DNA of 64,000 bases from Vescimonas fastidiosa (GTDB lineage: Bacteria; Bacillota; Clostridia; Oscillospirales; Oscillospiraceae), in assembly GCF_018326305.1 (NCBI RefSeq), contig NZ_AP023415.1:1426001-1490000 (forward strand). Direction: 5' to 3'. The position numbers and the translations under genes were made by a program. The notes below the pieces were generated by a model. It had not been told where the DNA came from. It saw only the letters and a list, made by a program, of their open reading frames with translations, and searched no databases. Every line of letters begins with the position of its first letter. Positions within the stretch are counted from its first letter, which is position 1. Shown piece after piece: positions 53,841 to 62,167 of the stretch.

Positions 53841-55805
53841 TCATTTCCCCCGGCGTTTTTTGGCAAAGGCGTCCTTTTTTCGCTGGGGCATTTTCCCCTT
53901 TTGCCCCGGGTTCTCCGGGCGCTTATGGCGGAAATTCCCGCCCCGTCCCTGCTCCCGGCGCTGGGGCGCCGGTGGCTCCTCTGGCTTCTTGCCGAAGTAT
54001 TTCTCCCCCTTTTGGGGGCGAATCAGGCACTTTTCCTCGTACCCGATCAGATCTGTCCGCTCCGCCTTCTCCAGAGCCTCTATGACCAAGGGCCGCAGGT
54101 CCTTGCGTCCCCACTGCAGCAGCGCCCGCTGCAGGGCCTTCTCGTGGGGGCTCCGGGCCACATAGACCTCCGTCATATCCCGGGGGTCGATGCCCGTGTA
54201 GTACATACAGGTGGAGAGGGTCCCCGGCGTGGGGTAAAAGTCCTGCACCTGCTCCGGCAGATGTCCGGTTCTGTGCAAAAACTCCGCCAGGCGCACGCTG
54301 TCCCGGAGGGTGCAGCCCGGGTGGGACGACATGAGGTAGGGCACCAGGTACTGCTCCTTGTGATCTGCCTCGTTGAGCCGCTGGTACTTGCGCCAAAACC
54401 GCTCAAACACATCGAAATGGGGCTTGCCCATATAGTCCAGCACCGAGGCAACGCAGTGCTCCGGAGCCACCTTCAGCTGGCCGCTGATGTGGTAGTCCAC
54501 CAATTCCTTAAAAAACTCCTGATTCTTGTCCTGAAGCATATAGTCGTAGCGGATGCCGCTGCGAACGAACACCTTCTTTACCCCCGGCAGGGCCCGCAGC
54601 CGCCGCAAAAGCTCCGTGTATTCCGAGTGGTCCGCATCCAGATTCTTGCACGGCTCCGGGGCCAGACAGCTTCGGTTTTTACAGCAGCCGTGCTTCTTCT
54701 GCCCCGGGCAGGAGGCATGGCGGAAGTTGGCCGTAGGCCCGCCCACATCGTGGATGTAGCCCTTGAACTGCGGGTCCTTCGTAAGAATCTCCGCCTCCCG
54801 CAAAACGGACTCAATGCTCCGGGAGGTGACCATCCGCCCCTGATGAAAGGTCAGCGCGCAGAAGTTGCAGCCGCCGAAGCAGCCCCGGTTGTGGGCAATG
54901 GAAAACCGCACCTCCTCAATGGCCGGGACGGGCTCCTTATACATGGGATGCACCTCTCGCACAAAGGGCAGGTCGTAGAGCCTGTCCAGCTCCTCCCGGG
55001 GCAGGGGGCGCTGGGGCGGATTCACAATGAGAAACCGCCCCTGACAGGGCTGCACCACGCCGCAGCCCCGAATGGGGTCATTTTCATCGTACTGGAGCTT
55101 GGTGGCCAGGGCGTATGCCTTTTTATCCTCCAGGACGCTCTCGTAGGAGGGTACCGTCACAGGCCGGTATATGCATTTTTCCGCATTCTGGCTTAAAAAA
55201 GCCGTCCCCCGGACATCGGTAATATCCTCCACAGGCACTTTCTTGGAAAGGCGCCGGGCAATTTCCTTGGTGGCCGTCTCTCCCATGCCGTACACCAGCA
55301 GATCCGCCGGCGCATCAAAGAGAATGGGGCGGCGCACCTTGTCGTCCCAGTAGTCATAGTGGGCAAAGCGCCGCAGCGACGCCTCCAGCCCGCCGATGAT
55401 AATAGGGGTGCCGCTTCCGAAGGCCTCCCGGGCCCGGTTGGCATACACGATGGTAGCCCGGTCCGGCCGACAGCCCATCTTACCCCCGGGGGAATAGAGG
55501 TCCTTGTCCCGGCGCCGCTTAGCCACGGTGTAGTGGGCCACCATGCTGTCCAGGTTGCCCCCGCCGATGAACACGCCAAACCGAGGCTTTCCCATGTCGG
55601 TGAAGGGGGTGCAGTCGTGCCAGTCCGGCTGGGCCAGCACCGCCACCCGGTAGCCCTCTGCCTCCAGAAGCCGGGCGATAAGGGTGCTGCCGAAGCTGGG
55701 GTGGTCGATGTAGGCGTCGGCCATCACCACCAAAAAGTCGTAGTAGTACCACTCCCGAGCCCGCATCTCCTCCCGGCTCACCGGCAGAAATTCCGTTCCT
55801 CTCAT
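53841..55805 (-). CDS. YgiQ-family radical SAM protein
   Basis: 654 residues. N-terminal cobalamin-binding-like region (about 20-170), then the radical SAM core with C309, C313 and C316 (RGCFGGCNFCALTFHQGR), unusual in its CxxxCxxC following an MiaB-like layout. The tail is a highly basic Arg/Lys/Gln-rich stretch of about 60 residues that may bind nucleic acid. The reaction of the YgiQ family is not established. It overlaps the next gene upstream by 4 nt. Confidence 0.9.
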   Translation of the reverse strand: MRGTEFLPVSREEMRAREWYYYDFLVVMADAYIDHPSFGSTLIARLLEAEGYRVAVLAQPDWHDCTPFTDMGKPRFGVFIGGGNLDSMVAHYTVAKRRRDKDLYSPGGKMGCRPDRATIVYANRAREAFGSGTPIIIGGLEASLRRFAHYDYWDDKVRRPILFDAPADLLVYGMGETATKEIARRLSKKVPVEDITDVRGTAFLSQNAEKCIYRPVTVPSYESVLEDKKAYALATKLQYDENDPIRGCGVVQPCQGRFLIVNPPQRPLPREELDRLYDLPFVREVHPMYKEPVPAIEEVRFSIAHNRGCFGGCNFCALTFHQGRMVTSRSIESVLREAEILTKDPQFKGYIHDVGGPTANFRHASCPGQKKHGCCKNRSCLAPEPCKNLDADHSEYTELLRRLRALPGVKKVFVRSGIRYDYMLQDKNQEFFKELVDYHISGQLKVAPEHCVASVLDYMGKPHFDVFERFWRKYQRLNEADHKEQYLVPYLMSSHPGCTLRDSVRLAEFLHRTGHLPEQVQDFYPTPGTLSTCMYYTGIDPRDMTEVYVARSPHEKALQRALLQWGRKDLRPLVIEALEKAERTDLIGYEEKCLIRPQKGEKYFGKKPEEPPAPQRREQGRGGNFRHKRPENPGQKGKMPQRKKDAFAKKRRGK

Positions 55806-56830
55806 ACCTGCTCTCCGTATCCTATGTAAAGGTCCATGTAGCCCTGGGGCGTCTTTTCAAACCCGTAGTGACGGAAAAAGCTCTCCGTCTCCTCATTGGG
55901 ACAGTGGAGGCGGATGTGCTCCACACCCTTCTCCCGGTAGTACTGCACGGCCTGGCCCAGGGGACCGATGCCCCGGTTCAGCCCCCGCCAGGCGGGCAGC
56001 AGTCCGTAGTATCCGATCCAGCCCACGCCGGGCTCCTTCTGCGGCAGAAGCTGCACGCCCCCTGCCAGCTCACCGCCGTGCAGGACGGCAATGCCCTGAC
56101 CCTCCGGGCCGATGCCCAGGGCCTTTCGCTGGGCCTCCGTCATGGGCAGATAGTACATATCGCTCTCCAGCATCCGCTCATCCTTCCACCACTTCTGCTT
56201 GGCAAAGGTGGACAGGTGCGCGTCTATCAGGTGGTGATTGTCGTCCCGGTACAGCACGGTAAACCCGTCCTCGTCATACTCCAGCAGGGAGATGGCCGTA
56301 TTGTCCCCGTGGGGGGTGCTGCCCAGCTCGCTGAGAGGATAGCCCTCCAGGGTGCCCAGCACCATCCGCAGGGCCGCTCCGTGGCTGAATACCGCCACGG
56401 TCTTGCCATCGTTCTCCTTGGCAATTTTCGTCAGCGCCGGGAGAAAACGATCCAGCACCTGCCGGGCCGTCTCGCCCCCGGGCACCTGCCAGCGGTCTAA
56501 GTGCCGGTTAAAGTCTACGATGCGGGCCTCGTCCTCCATCCGCAGAGACTGCCAGGTGTGGCCCTCCCAGACGCCCATGTTCACCTCCCGCAGATTCGGA
56601 TCGGTGTGCAGGGGCAGGTGTCGGGGCAGATATGCCGCCGTAGCCGTGGTGCAGGTGCGGAACAGGTCGCTGCTGTACACCGCGTCGATGGGGATGTGTG
56701 CAAGCCGCTGCTGCAAAACTGCGATCTGCTTATATCCCCGGGCGGTGATGAGGCCGTTATAATGGCCGTGGGCGATGCGATAGAGGTTCCCCTCCGCCTC
56801 CGCATGCCGTACTAAATAAATGCGGGTCAT
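55802..56830 (-). CDS. Histidine phosphatase fused to GNAT acetyltransferase
   Basis: 342 residues. About 1-200: phosphoglycerate-mutase-like histidine phosphatase (YLVRHAEAEGN with the phospho-His, YSSDLFRTCTTA, LREVNMGVWEG, FSHGAALRMVLG). About 215-342: GNAT-like domain (GELAGGVQLLPQ, GWIGYYGLLPAWRGLNRGIGPLG, FFRHYGFEKTPQGYMDL). Fusion of a phosphatase to an acetyltransferase in one chain is unusual. It sits between a PyrF-like gene and the YgiQ-like gene; role unknown. Confidence 0.85.
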   Translation of the reverse strand: MTRIYLVRHAEAEGNLYRIAHGHYNGLITARGYKQIAVLQQRLAHIPIDAVYSSDLFRTCTTATAAYLPRHLPLHTDPNLREVNMGVWEGHTWQSLRMEDEARIVDFNRHLDRWQVPGGETARQVLDRFLPALTKIAKENDGKTVAVFSHGAALRMVLGTLEGYPLSELGSTPHGDNTAISLLEYDEDGFTVLYRDDNHHLIDAHLSTFAKQKWWKDERMLESDMYYLPMTEAQRKALGIGPEGQGIAVLHGGELAGGVQLLPQKEPGVGWIGYYGLLPAWRGLNRGIGPLGQAVQYYREKGVEHIRLHCPNEETESFFRHYGFEKTPQGYMDLYIGYGEQV

Positions 56831-56840
56831 GGTGCTCTCC

Positions 56841-57608
56841 TTACAGTACTTGAATGGTTTTCTTCATGGTGGCCACGGCCTCCTGTGCGGCGGCGGCCAT
56901 GTCCGGGGCATATTGGATGCTCTCGTCTGCGATCATGGCCCCGTGGCCGTATTCGTCAAAGGCCGGGTAGGCGTTGTCCCCGTCGCAGCAGGCCAGCAGC
57001 AGGAAGGTGTCCTTCAGCCGGCGGCGCAGGTCCTTGATGTCCAGGCTATACCCGGTCTCCGCCATAGCTCCGGCGCCAAACCGGGCCGCCTGCTCTCCGG
57101 CGGCCAAAAATACCTGACGATCTCCGGCCATGAGGTTTTGCACCGACCCGGTCCCAGCGTCCCGGGTCCGCAGCACGGCGAACACCGCCTTATCCTCCGG
57201 AGGCGCCCAGCTCTCTGCGCTGCCGTAGGGCAGCACCGTCACGGCATCGGCGTTTACGCCGCCCCCCAGCCACGGCTCCATCCCGGCGCACCGGGCGTCT
57301 ACAACGGTGTACATCCCCTGACTTTTCGCCATGTTCACCAGGTTGGAAAGCACATCCATCCCCATGAATCCTTGACGCAGGTAAGGCTCTGCCCGCAGGA
57401 TCACCGCCGGCAGCAGCTCCGCCGTCTGGGAAATGGCCTGGCTCCCGTGATAGCGCAGGGCCTCGGCGTGGGCCATAGGGCAATCGCCGTACATATTTGT
57501 GAAATTATTCAAAAACTTACCGTCCAGCCGCTCCTCATCGGGGTTCAGTACCAGCGCCACCGGGGTTTTACGGCGGCGGATGCACGCTTGCAGGCGCTCT
57601 ATCGACAT
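56841..57608 (-). CDS. OMP decarboxylase (PyrF)-like protein with lost catalytic residues
   Basis: 255 residues. The start MSIERLQACIRRRKTPVALVLNPDEE aligns in pattern with type II orotidine-5'-phosphate decarboxylase (..VGLDP..), and later YTVVDARCAGMEPW and ADAVTVLPYGSAESW match YVIADAKRxDIG and DAVTVNPYLG. The Asp of GLDP is Asn (LNP), the catalytic DAKRxD is DARCAG (K to R at 106, D to G at 109). Decarboxylation is therefore unlikely; it may bind a nucleotide or another phosphate. Located 10 nt before the phosphatase-GNAT gene. Confidence 0.7.
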   Translation of the reverse strand: MSIERLQACIRRRKTPVALVLNPDEERLDGKFLNNFTNMYGDCPMAHAEALRYHGSQAISQTAELLPAVILRAEPYLRQGFMGMDVLSNLVNMAKSQGMYTVVDARCAGMEPWLGGGVNADAVTVLPYGSAESWAPPEDKAVFAVLRTRDAGTGSVQNLMAGDRQVFLAAGEQAARFGAGAMAETGYSLDIKDLRRRLKDTFLLLACCDGDNAYPAFDEYGHGAMIADESIQYAPDMAAAAQEAVATMKKTIQVL

Positions 57609-57644
57609 AAAAATACTCCTTTTTTGAATAGTATTAAAAAATAA

Positions 57645-57831
57645 AAAGCCTCGCAGAGTTTGCCGCCCGCAGGCGGCAAAAAATTGAAATCATTTTTCAC
57701 CGTGACATGTGCATGGGGAAAAATACCTCTCAGGCTGCAAGTGTGGAATTTTGCCGTCTTGCGACAAAATTATGCGCGCAGCAGACTGTAAGCCTTTTGT
57801 CGGAAAATTCCGGAGGAATTTTCGACAGTTT
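57645..57831. repeat. Four-hairpin element, copy 3 (reverse orientation, diverged)
   Basis: Read on the minus strand it has the same order of stems as copies 1 and 2. Stem 1 is GTCGAAAATTCC / GGAATTTTCCGAC where copy 1 has AACCC / GGGTT, so both arms changed together. Stem 2 is AATTTTGTC / GAC..CAAAATT. Stem 3 is TTTTTCCCC / GGTGAAAAA. Stem 4, TTTGCCGCC / GGCGGCAAA, is unchanged. The rest of 57609-57930 has no gene. Confidence 0.8.
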
Positions 57832-57930
57832 TTATTATACTCCCTACGGCGGAATTTGGCAACGCCCCCGCCGTATTTTCCCCATAAACCGGGAGATACT
57901 GATGGCGTAGGTCAAAGGAGTGAAAATAAA

Positions 57931-58107
57931 ATGTGTAAAAAAGGATTTCTCTGCGGCATGGCCGTGGGTGTCGTGGTGGGCGTCACCGCCGAGCTGGTGG
58001 CCTGTCCCCGGCCCAAATGCCGCAAGACCGCTGTGGGCCAGGCTATGCAGCGCATGGGCAACGCCCTGGACAGCGCCATGGTCTCCGTGGCGAAAAAACT
58101 GGAGTGA
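57931..58107 (+). CDS. Small YtxH-like membrane protein, unknown
   Basis: 58 residues: one glycine-rich membrane helix (GFLCGMAVGVVVGVTAELV) followed by a basic Cys-containing stretch (CPRPKCRKT) and an amphipathic helix (GNALDSAMVSVAKKLE). AAAGGAG lies 8 nt before the ATG. The layout resembles YtxH-type small proteins, but no function is inferable. Confidence 0.65.
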   Translation: MCKKGFLCGMAVGVVVGVTAELVACPRPKCRKTAVGQAMQRMGNALDSAMVSVAKKLE

Positions 58108-58191
58108 TCCCGGCGGAGGAGCCGCGGTGGGCATGGTGCTTTTCAAAAGGTGCCATGCCCACAATTTGTTTCGATTTTTACCATTTATGTA

Positions 58192-58219
58192 TTGACAATG
58201 GGCAAATATTTGGTATAAT
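58192..58219 (+). promoter_or_regulatory. tRNA-Ser promoter
   Basis: TTGACA (58192-58197), 16-nt spacer, TATAAT (58214-58219). Confidence 0.85.
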
Positions 58220-58249
58220 AAATTTTGCTGTTCGCAGCAAAAAGAATAT

Positions 58250-58341
58250 GCAGTGGTATCGAAGAGGTCATAACGAGCACGACTGGAAATCGTGTTGTCG
58301 TCAAAAGCGGCACGAGGGTTCGAATCCCTCCCACTGCGCCA
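58250..58341 (+). tRNA. tRNA-Ser (GGA)
   Basis: 92 nt with a long variable arm and encoded CCA. Acceptor GCAGTGG / CCACTGC, anticodon loop CTGGAAA (GGA). Confidence 0.96.
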
Positions 58342-58350
58342 TGAGGAAAA

Positions 58351-58458
58351 GCCCCGGAAGCCCTGCGTTTCCGGGGTATTTTTTTGTTCGCTGAGGGCAA
58401 GCTCCGCAATTTTTTCCAAGCCGTAAGCAAAGCCGCCCCGGAAGGAGCGGCTTTGCTT
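58351..58458. terminator. tRNA-Ser terminator and facing brnQ terminator
   Basis: 58351-58385: stem CCCCGGAA / TTTCCGGGG then seven T, ending the tRNA. 58425-58458: stem AAGCAAAGCCGC / GCGGCTTTGCTT, placed to end brnQ on the minus strand. Confidence 0.85.
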
Positions 58459-58475
58459 ATGTTGAAAAACGGCCG

Positions 58476-59795
58476 TTAGAGTTCCTTACGGGGCTCCGGA
58501 GAGCCGGCCCGATTGGAACGGAAGAGAGGGTTCAGCAGGGCGGCCGCTGCTGCAAAGATGACGGCGGGGAGAATCCAGCTCAGCCCCAGGTCGTACAGGG
58601 GCAGCGCCTCCAGGAAGGTGAGCTTGCCCACATACAGCTGCACCGTACACAGCACACTGGTGAGCAGAGCGCCCAGAGTGGCGGCCCGGCTGACGAAATC
58701 GGAGGTCTTGGGGACCACCAGGGAAATGAGAATCAGCACCAGAGCAGGAGGATACACCACATCCAGCACCGGAGCGGCGATGGAAACAATGCGGTCCAGG
58801 CCCAGGTTGGACACCACGGCGCTGAACACGCAGATGATGACCACAAACACCTTATACTTCACCTTGCCCCGGCACAGCTCGGAGAAATAAGCGGCGGCAG
58901 AGCTGGTGAGGGCGATGGCGGTGGTGACGCAGGCCAGGCCCACAACTGCGCCGAAGATAATCATGCCGCCCTTGCCCAAAAGCGCCCCAACAATGGCCAT
59001 AATCAGCTCGGCACGGCCCACGGCACTGGTATACTGGCCGGAAACAGTGGCGCCCAAATAGGCAAGGCCCATATACACGGCCAGCAGCAGCACGCCTGCC
59101 AGCACGGCGCCGCCGCCTACCAGGCGCAGCTTGGACTTGCCGCCGGTATAGCCCTTATCGGTGACGCTCTGCAGCACGATGATGCCAAAGGGCAGGGCCG
59201 CCAGAGCGTCCATGGTCTGATAGCCGGACTTGATGCCGGTGACGGTGACATTGGCGATCTTGGGGGCGGTGAGGATATCGCCCAGGGGGCTGAAGATACC
59301 CTTGAGAATGATGACAAACAGGCCCACCAGCAGCAGAGGCGTGAGGATCTTGCCCACGATGTCCACCACAGCGGACTCCTTGATACACAGGGCCAAAATG
59401 ACGGCAAAAAACAAAATGGAGAACAGTACCGGGGAAACGCCGGGCAGATTGGGGGCGATGGCCATTTCAAAGGTGCTGGCGGAGGTGCGGGGAATGGCCA
59501 CCATGGGTCCGATGCACAGAATGATGGCACACATGAGAATCTCGGCAGGGACGCGGCCTACCCGGTGCAGCACCGCCTCGCTGCTGCCTACCCGCAGCAG
59601 GGCAAACATACCCAGCAGGGCCAGGCCGATGTCGGCGATATAGTAAGCGGAAAAGCCCGCCAGCCACTGCTGGCCGGACTCCATGCCCAAATAGGGCGGA
59701 AAAATCACATTGCCCGCGCCGAAAAACATGGAAAACAGCGCGAAGCCTACCACGATCACATCGCGGAAGAAATTGCTTTTCTTCTCTTCGTTCAT
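58476..59795 (-). CDS. brnQ: Branched-chain amino acid transporter (LIVCS family)
   Basis: 439 residues, about 12 membrane helices, importing Leu/Ile/Val with Na+ or H+. The start FALFSMFFGAGNVIFPPYLG is the family signature. ATG 59795 is used because GAGGAG lies before it; the longer frame has no signal. It is divergent from the LysR gene and shares a 300-bp regulatory region with it. Confidence 0.93.
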   Translation of the reverse strand: MNEEKKSNFFRDVIVVGFALFSMFFGAGNVIFPPYLGMESGQQWLAGFSAYYIADIGLALLGMFALLRVGSSEAVLHRVGRVPAEILMCAIILCIGPMVAIPRTSASTFEMAIAPNLPGVSPVLFSILFFAVILALCIKESAVVDIVGKILTPLLLVGLFVIILKGIFSPLGDILTAPKIANVTVTGIKSGYQTMDALAALPFGIIVLQSVTDKGYTGGKSKLRLVGGGAVLAGVLLLAVYMGLAYLGATVSGQYTSAVGRAELIMAIVGALLGKGGMIIFGAVVGLACVTTAIALTSSAAAYFSELCRGKVKYKVFVVIICVFSAVVSNLGLDRIVSIAAPVLDVVYPPALVLILISLVVPKTSDFVSRAATLGALLTSVLCTVQLYVGKLTFLEALPLYDLGLSWILPAVIFAAAAALLNPLFRSNRAGSPEPRKEL

Positions 59796-59856
59796 ACAAT
59801 ACTCCTCTATTATCCTCAAATCCTTATCCCTTTCCACCTTGGTCATGCAAGGCTTA

Positions 59857-59918
59857 AATTAAGGGTATCATTTTTTTCATGACAATGGAAATGAATGTTT
59901 TCTATTGAGTCATGACAA
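59857..59918. promoter_or_regulatory. brnQ promoter and candidate LysR sites
   Basis: Minus strand: -35 TTGTCA (59885-59880), 17-nt spacer, -10 TTAATT (59862-59857). The sequence TCATGACAA occurs at 59877-59885, covering the -35, and again at 59910-59918, 33 bp or about three helical turns away. This is a plausible pair of binding sites for the divergent LysR protein. Confidence 0.5.
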
Positions 59919-60093
59919 ATATTGAACGTCGACAAATTGCTTGATGAGCTAAATGGAAAAATTGGCAGAATATTAACAGATGCAGGATTGAAAAGGTCAT
60001 GAAATTGTGATATATTGAAAAATAATTTGTAGTTTTTTGTGAAAAATATACACTGAGTATTTTAGGCTTCGCTGATGGGAAAGAGAGGCAATT

Positions 60094-60945
60094 ATGAACG
60101 ACAAAAAACTGCGCGCGCTGCTGACAGCCGTGCAGTGCGGCAGTTTTGGCAAGGCTACGGCGCAGCTGGGCTACACCCAGTCGGCCATGACGCACATGGT
60201 GAATCGGCTGGAGGCCGAGCTGGGCTGCACGCTGCTGGTGCGCAGCAGTCACGGCGTGCGGCTATCGGAGGAGGGAGAGCAGCTTCTGCCCTATATGCAG
60301 GCGGTGATCGACGCGGGGGATGCCCTGCGGCGGGAGGCGGCGGCCCGGGGCAAGCTCCACGAGAACACCCTGCGCATTGGCTGCTTTGCCAGCATCGCCC
60401 GGGCAAGGCTGCCGGAGCTGCTGCGAAAATTCCGAAAAATCCACCCGGAGATCCGGGTGGATGTGCTGGTGCGGGGCTACGAGCTGGCCGCAGAGCTGGA
60501 GGAGGAAAACATCCAGCTGGCCCTGGTGGACGAGGCCTGCGGCAAGGGCTTTTACTGGACGCCCCTGACGGACGCGCCCCTGGTGGCGGTGGTACCGCCG
60601 GACTTTTCCTGGAAGGAAGATACCATACCCCTGGAGCGGCTGCTGCAGGAGCCCTTTCTCTCCTGCCCGGAGCAATACATTGAGCGGATGCTGCCCCAGG
60701 ACGCGGCCCGGGTGGAGGTAACGGCCTCGGACGACGCGGCCATCCTGTCCATGGTGGCGGGGGGCCTGGGCGTATCGGTGCTGTCGGCCTTTTCCCTGGC
60801 GGGATATGAGGGACAGGTGCGGGTGATCCCCCTGGCGCAGCCCATATCCCGGCGGCTGGGCGCGGCGGTAAAATCCCCCCCGGCAGCCAACACGGCGGCC
60901 CGGTATTTCTTGTCATTTTTGAAGCGGCAGTCCGCGCTCGGGTGA
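60094..60945 (+). CDS. LysR-family transcriptional regulator
   Basis: 283 residues: HTH at about 1-58 (LLTAVQCGSFGKATAQLGYTQSAMTHMVNRLEAELG in the usual LysR pattern) and a periplasmic-binding-like effector domain. AGAGAGG precedes the ATG. Divergent from brnQ, which it may regulate in response to amino acids or another metabolite. Confidence 0.9.
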   Translation: MNDKKLRALLTAVQCGSFGKATAQLGYTQSAMTHMVNRLEAELGCTLLVRSSHGVRLSEEGEQLLPYMQAVIDAGDALRREAAARGKLHENTLRIGCFASIARARLPELLRKFRKIHPEIRVDVLVRGYELAAELEEENIQLALVDEACGKGFYWTPLTDAPLVAVVPPDFSWKEDTIPLERLLQEPFLSCPEQYIERMLPQDAARVEVTASDDAAILSMVAGGLGVSVLSAFSLAGYEGQVRVIPLAQPISRRLGAAVKSPPAANTAARYFLSFLKRQSALG

Positions 60946-60958
60946 GGTGAATAAGAAA

Positions 60959-61062
60959 CCTCCCATCCATTTGGCGGATGGGAGGTTCAGCCTTTTGTCG
61001 GAAAACCCAGCGGGGTTTTCGACAGTCCCCACAAAAAGCACCCCCGTGGGGGTGCTTTTTGC
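60959..61062. terminator. Facing terminators enclosing a solo stem-1 of the four-hairpin element
   Basis: 60959-60986: stem AACCTCCCATCC / GGATGGGAGGTT after the LysR gene. 60992-61029: a lone stem-1 unit, TGTCGGAAAACCC / GGGGTTTTCGACA. 61031-61062: stem AAAAAGCACCCCC / GGGGGTGCTTTTT, which on the minus strand ends the DUF-like membrane protein gene. Confidence 0.8.
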
Positions 61063-61066
61063 GGTC

Positions 61067-62167
61067 TTAGCCCAGCTTTTCGCTGGAATCCTTATTCAGA
61101 TGTATGGCGCCGTAGAGATTTTTGGCGCTGCAGCCGGCACGGCCACCGCCGGCACAGGCGCAGGCACAGGCACAGGCGCAGCTGCTGGCGCAGGCACAGT
61201 GGCTGCCGCCGCTGAAGCCGCCGCCGCCAAAGCCGCCACCGCGGCTGCCGCCGCCGAAGCCGCCCTTCCTGCCGCTGCTCTGGGGCGGGCGGGGCCGGGT
61301 TTTGGTACCCACGCTGCCGGGCCGGGGCCTGCCGCCGGGGCCCCGAGGGTACCACAGGCCATTGACGAACACATACCGGGTGCCGAAGCCGCCCACATAA
61401 CGGCCTACGGAGGTGAGTATGGACACGATGAAGCATAGGACGGCGATCATAATGATGAAGCCGAAAATGGTGGCGATAGTGCTGCTGCGGGAGCTGTCAT
61501 CATCATAATAGGAATTATCATAGCCGCCGGGAAGGTTGTCCTTGCTATACTGGCTGTCCAGGGCCGTGGGCCAGTTATCGTAGGTAACGGCCAGGGGCAG
61601 CTTTTCCCCGTAGCCCATGTCGGTGGCGGTGAGGACATGGTCGCCGCCGTAGGTATCGCCGTCGGAGGCGGTGCCGGTGACACCCGCCGGGTCATGCCAG
61701 ATGAGGGTCATAGAGCCCACCCGGATGCTGTCGAACCAACCGGGGGTATACTCATAGCGGACGGTGCTGCCGTCCAGGGTATACATATACTCCTGCACCC
61801 AGGAATAGGAGAAGCTGAAAACCTCGCCCGCCCGGAAATCGTGGGTGAAGTCGATATAAACATAGCTGTTGTCATTCTGAATGTCGGCAATGTCGCCGCT
61901 GAGGGCGGTAAGCTCCCGAATGGAGCCGTTGGGAATGCCGATCTTCACGCCGCCCTGCTGGCTGTTGGTGGCGGGCAGGTCCTCCAGGGCCTGCCACTGA
62001 AAGCTGACCAGGATAGAGAGGCTGCCGTCATTGGTGTTGGGGGTGACATCCACCTGGTAGCTATGGATATAGTCATAGTCGCTGGCCCAGGCCGTCTGCA
62101 CGGCGGCAGGGAGCAGAGCCGCCACCAGGAGCAGGCCCATCAGGAGGGATAAAAGCTTCTTTTTCAT
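61067..62167 (-). CDS. Secreted-N-terminus membrane protein with Cys-Ala repeat tail (candidate radical SAM substrate)
   Basis: 366 residues. Signal peptide (1-29, MKKKLLSLLMGLLLVAALLP..AWA), an extracellular beta-rich domain (30-228) with no cysteine, one membrane helix (230-252), then a basic linker (positive-inside) and a Gly-rich stretch (302-322). The tail GSHCACASSCACACACACAG and GGRAGCSAKNLYG contains Cys at 324, 326, 330, 332, 334, 336, 338 and 346. By topology the tail is cytoplasmic. The ATG overlaps the stop of the radical SAM gene by 4 nt, so the tail is the likely target of that enzyme. Function of the mature protein is unknown. Confidence 0.8.
   Translation of the reverse strand: MKKKLLSLLMGLLLVAALLPAAVQTAWASDYDYIHSYQVDVTPNTNDGSLSILVSFQWQALEDLPATNSQQGGVKIGIPNGSIRELTALSGDIADIQNDNSYVYIDFTHDFRAGEVFSFSYSWVQEYMYTLDGSTVRYEYTPGWFDSIRVGSMTLIWHDPAGVTGTASDGDTYGGDHVLTATDMGYGEKLPLAVTYDNWPTALDSQYSKDNLPGGYDNSYYDDDSSRSSTIATIFGFIIMIAVLCFIVSILTSVGRYVGGFGTRYVFVNGLWYPRGPGGRPRPGSVGTKTRPRPPQSSGRKGGFGGGSRGGGFGGGGFSGGSHCACASSCACACACACAGGGRAGCSAKNLYGAIHLNKDSSEKLG

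Noticed and set aside
56841..57608. Annotation as a working orotidine-5'-phosphate decarboxylase
   Set aside because: All three hallmark acidic/lysine positions are substituted (LNP; DARCAG).
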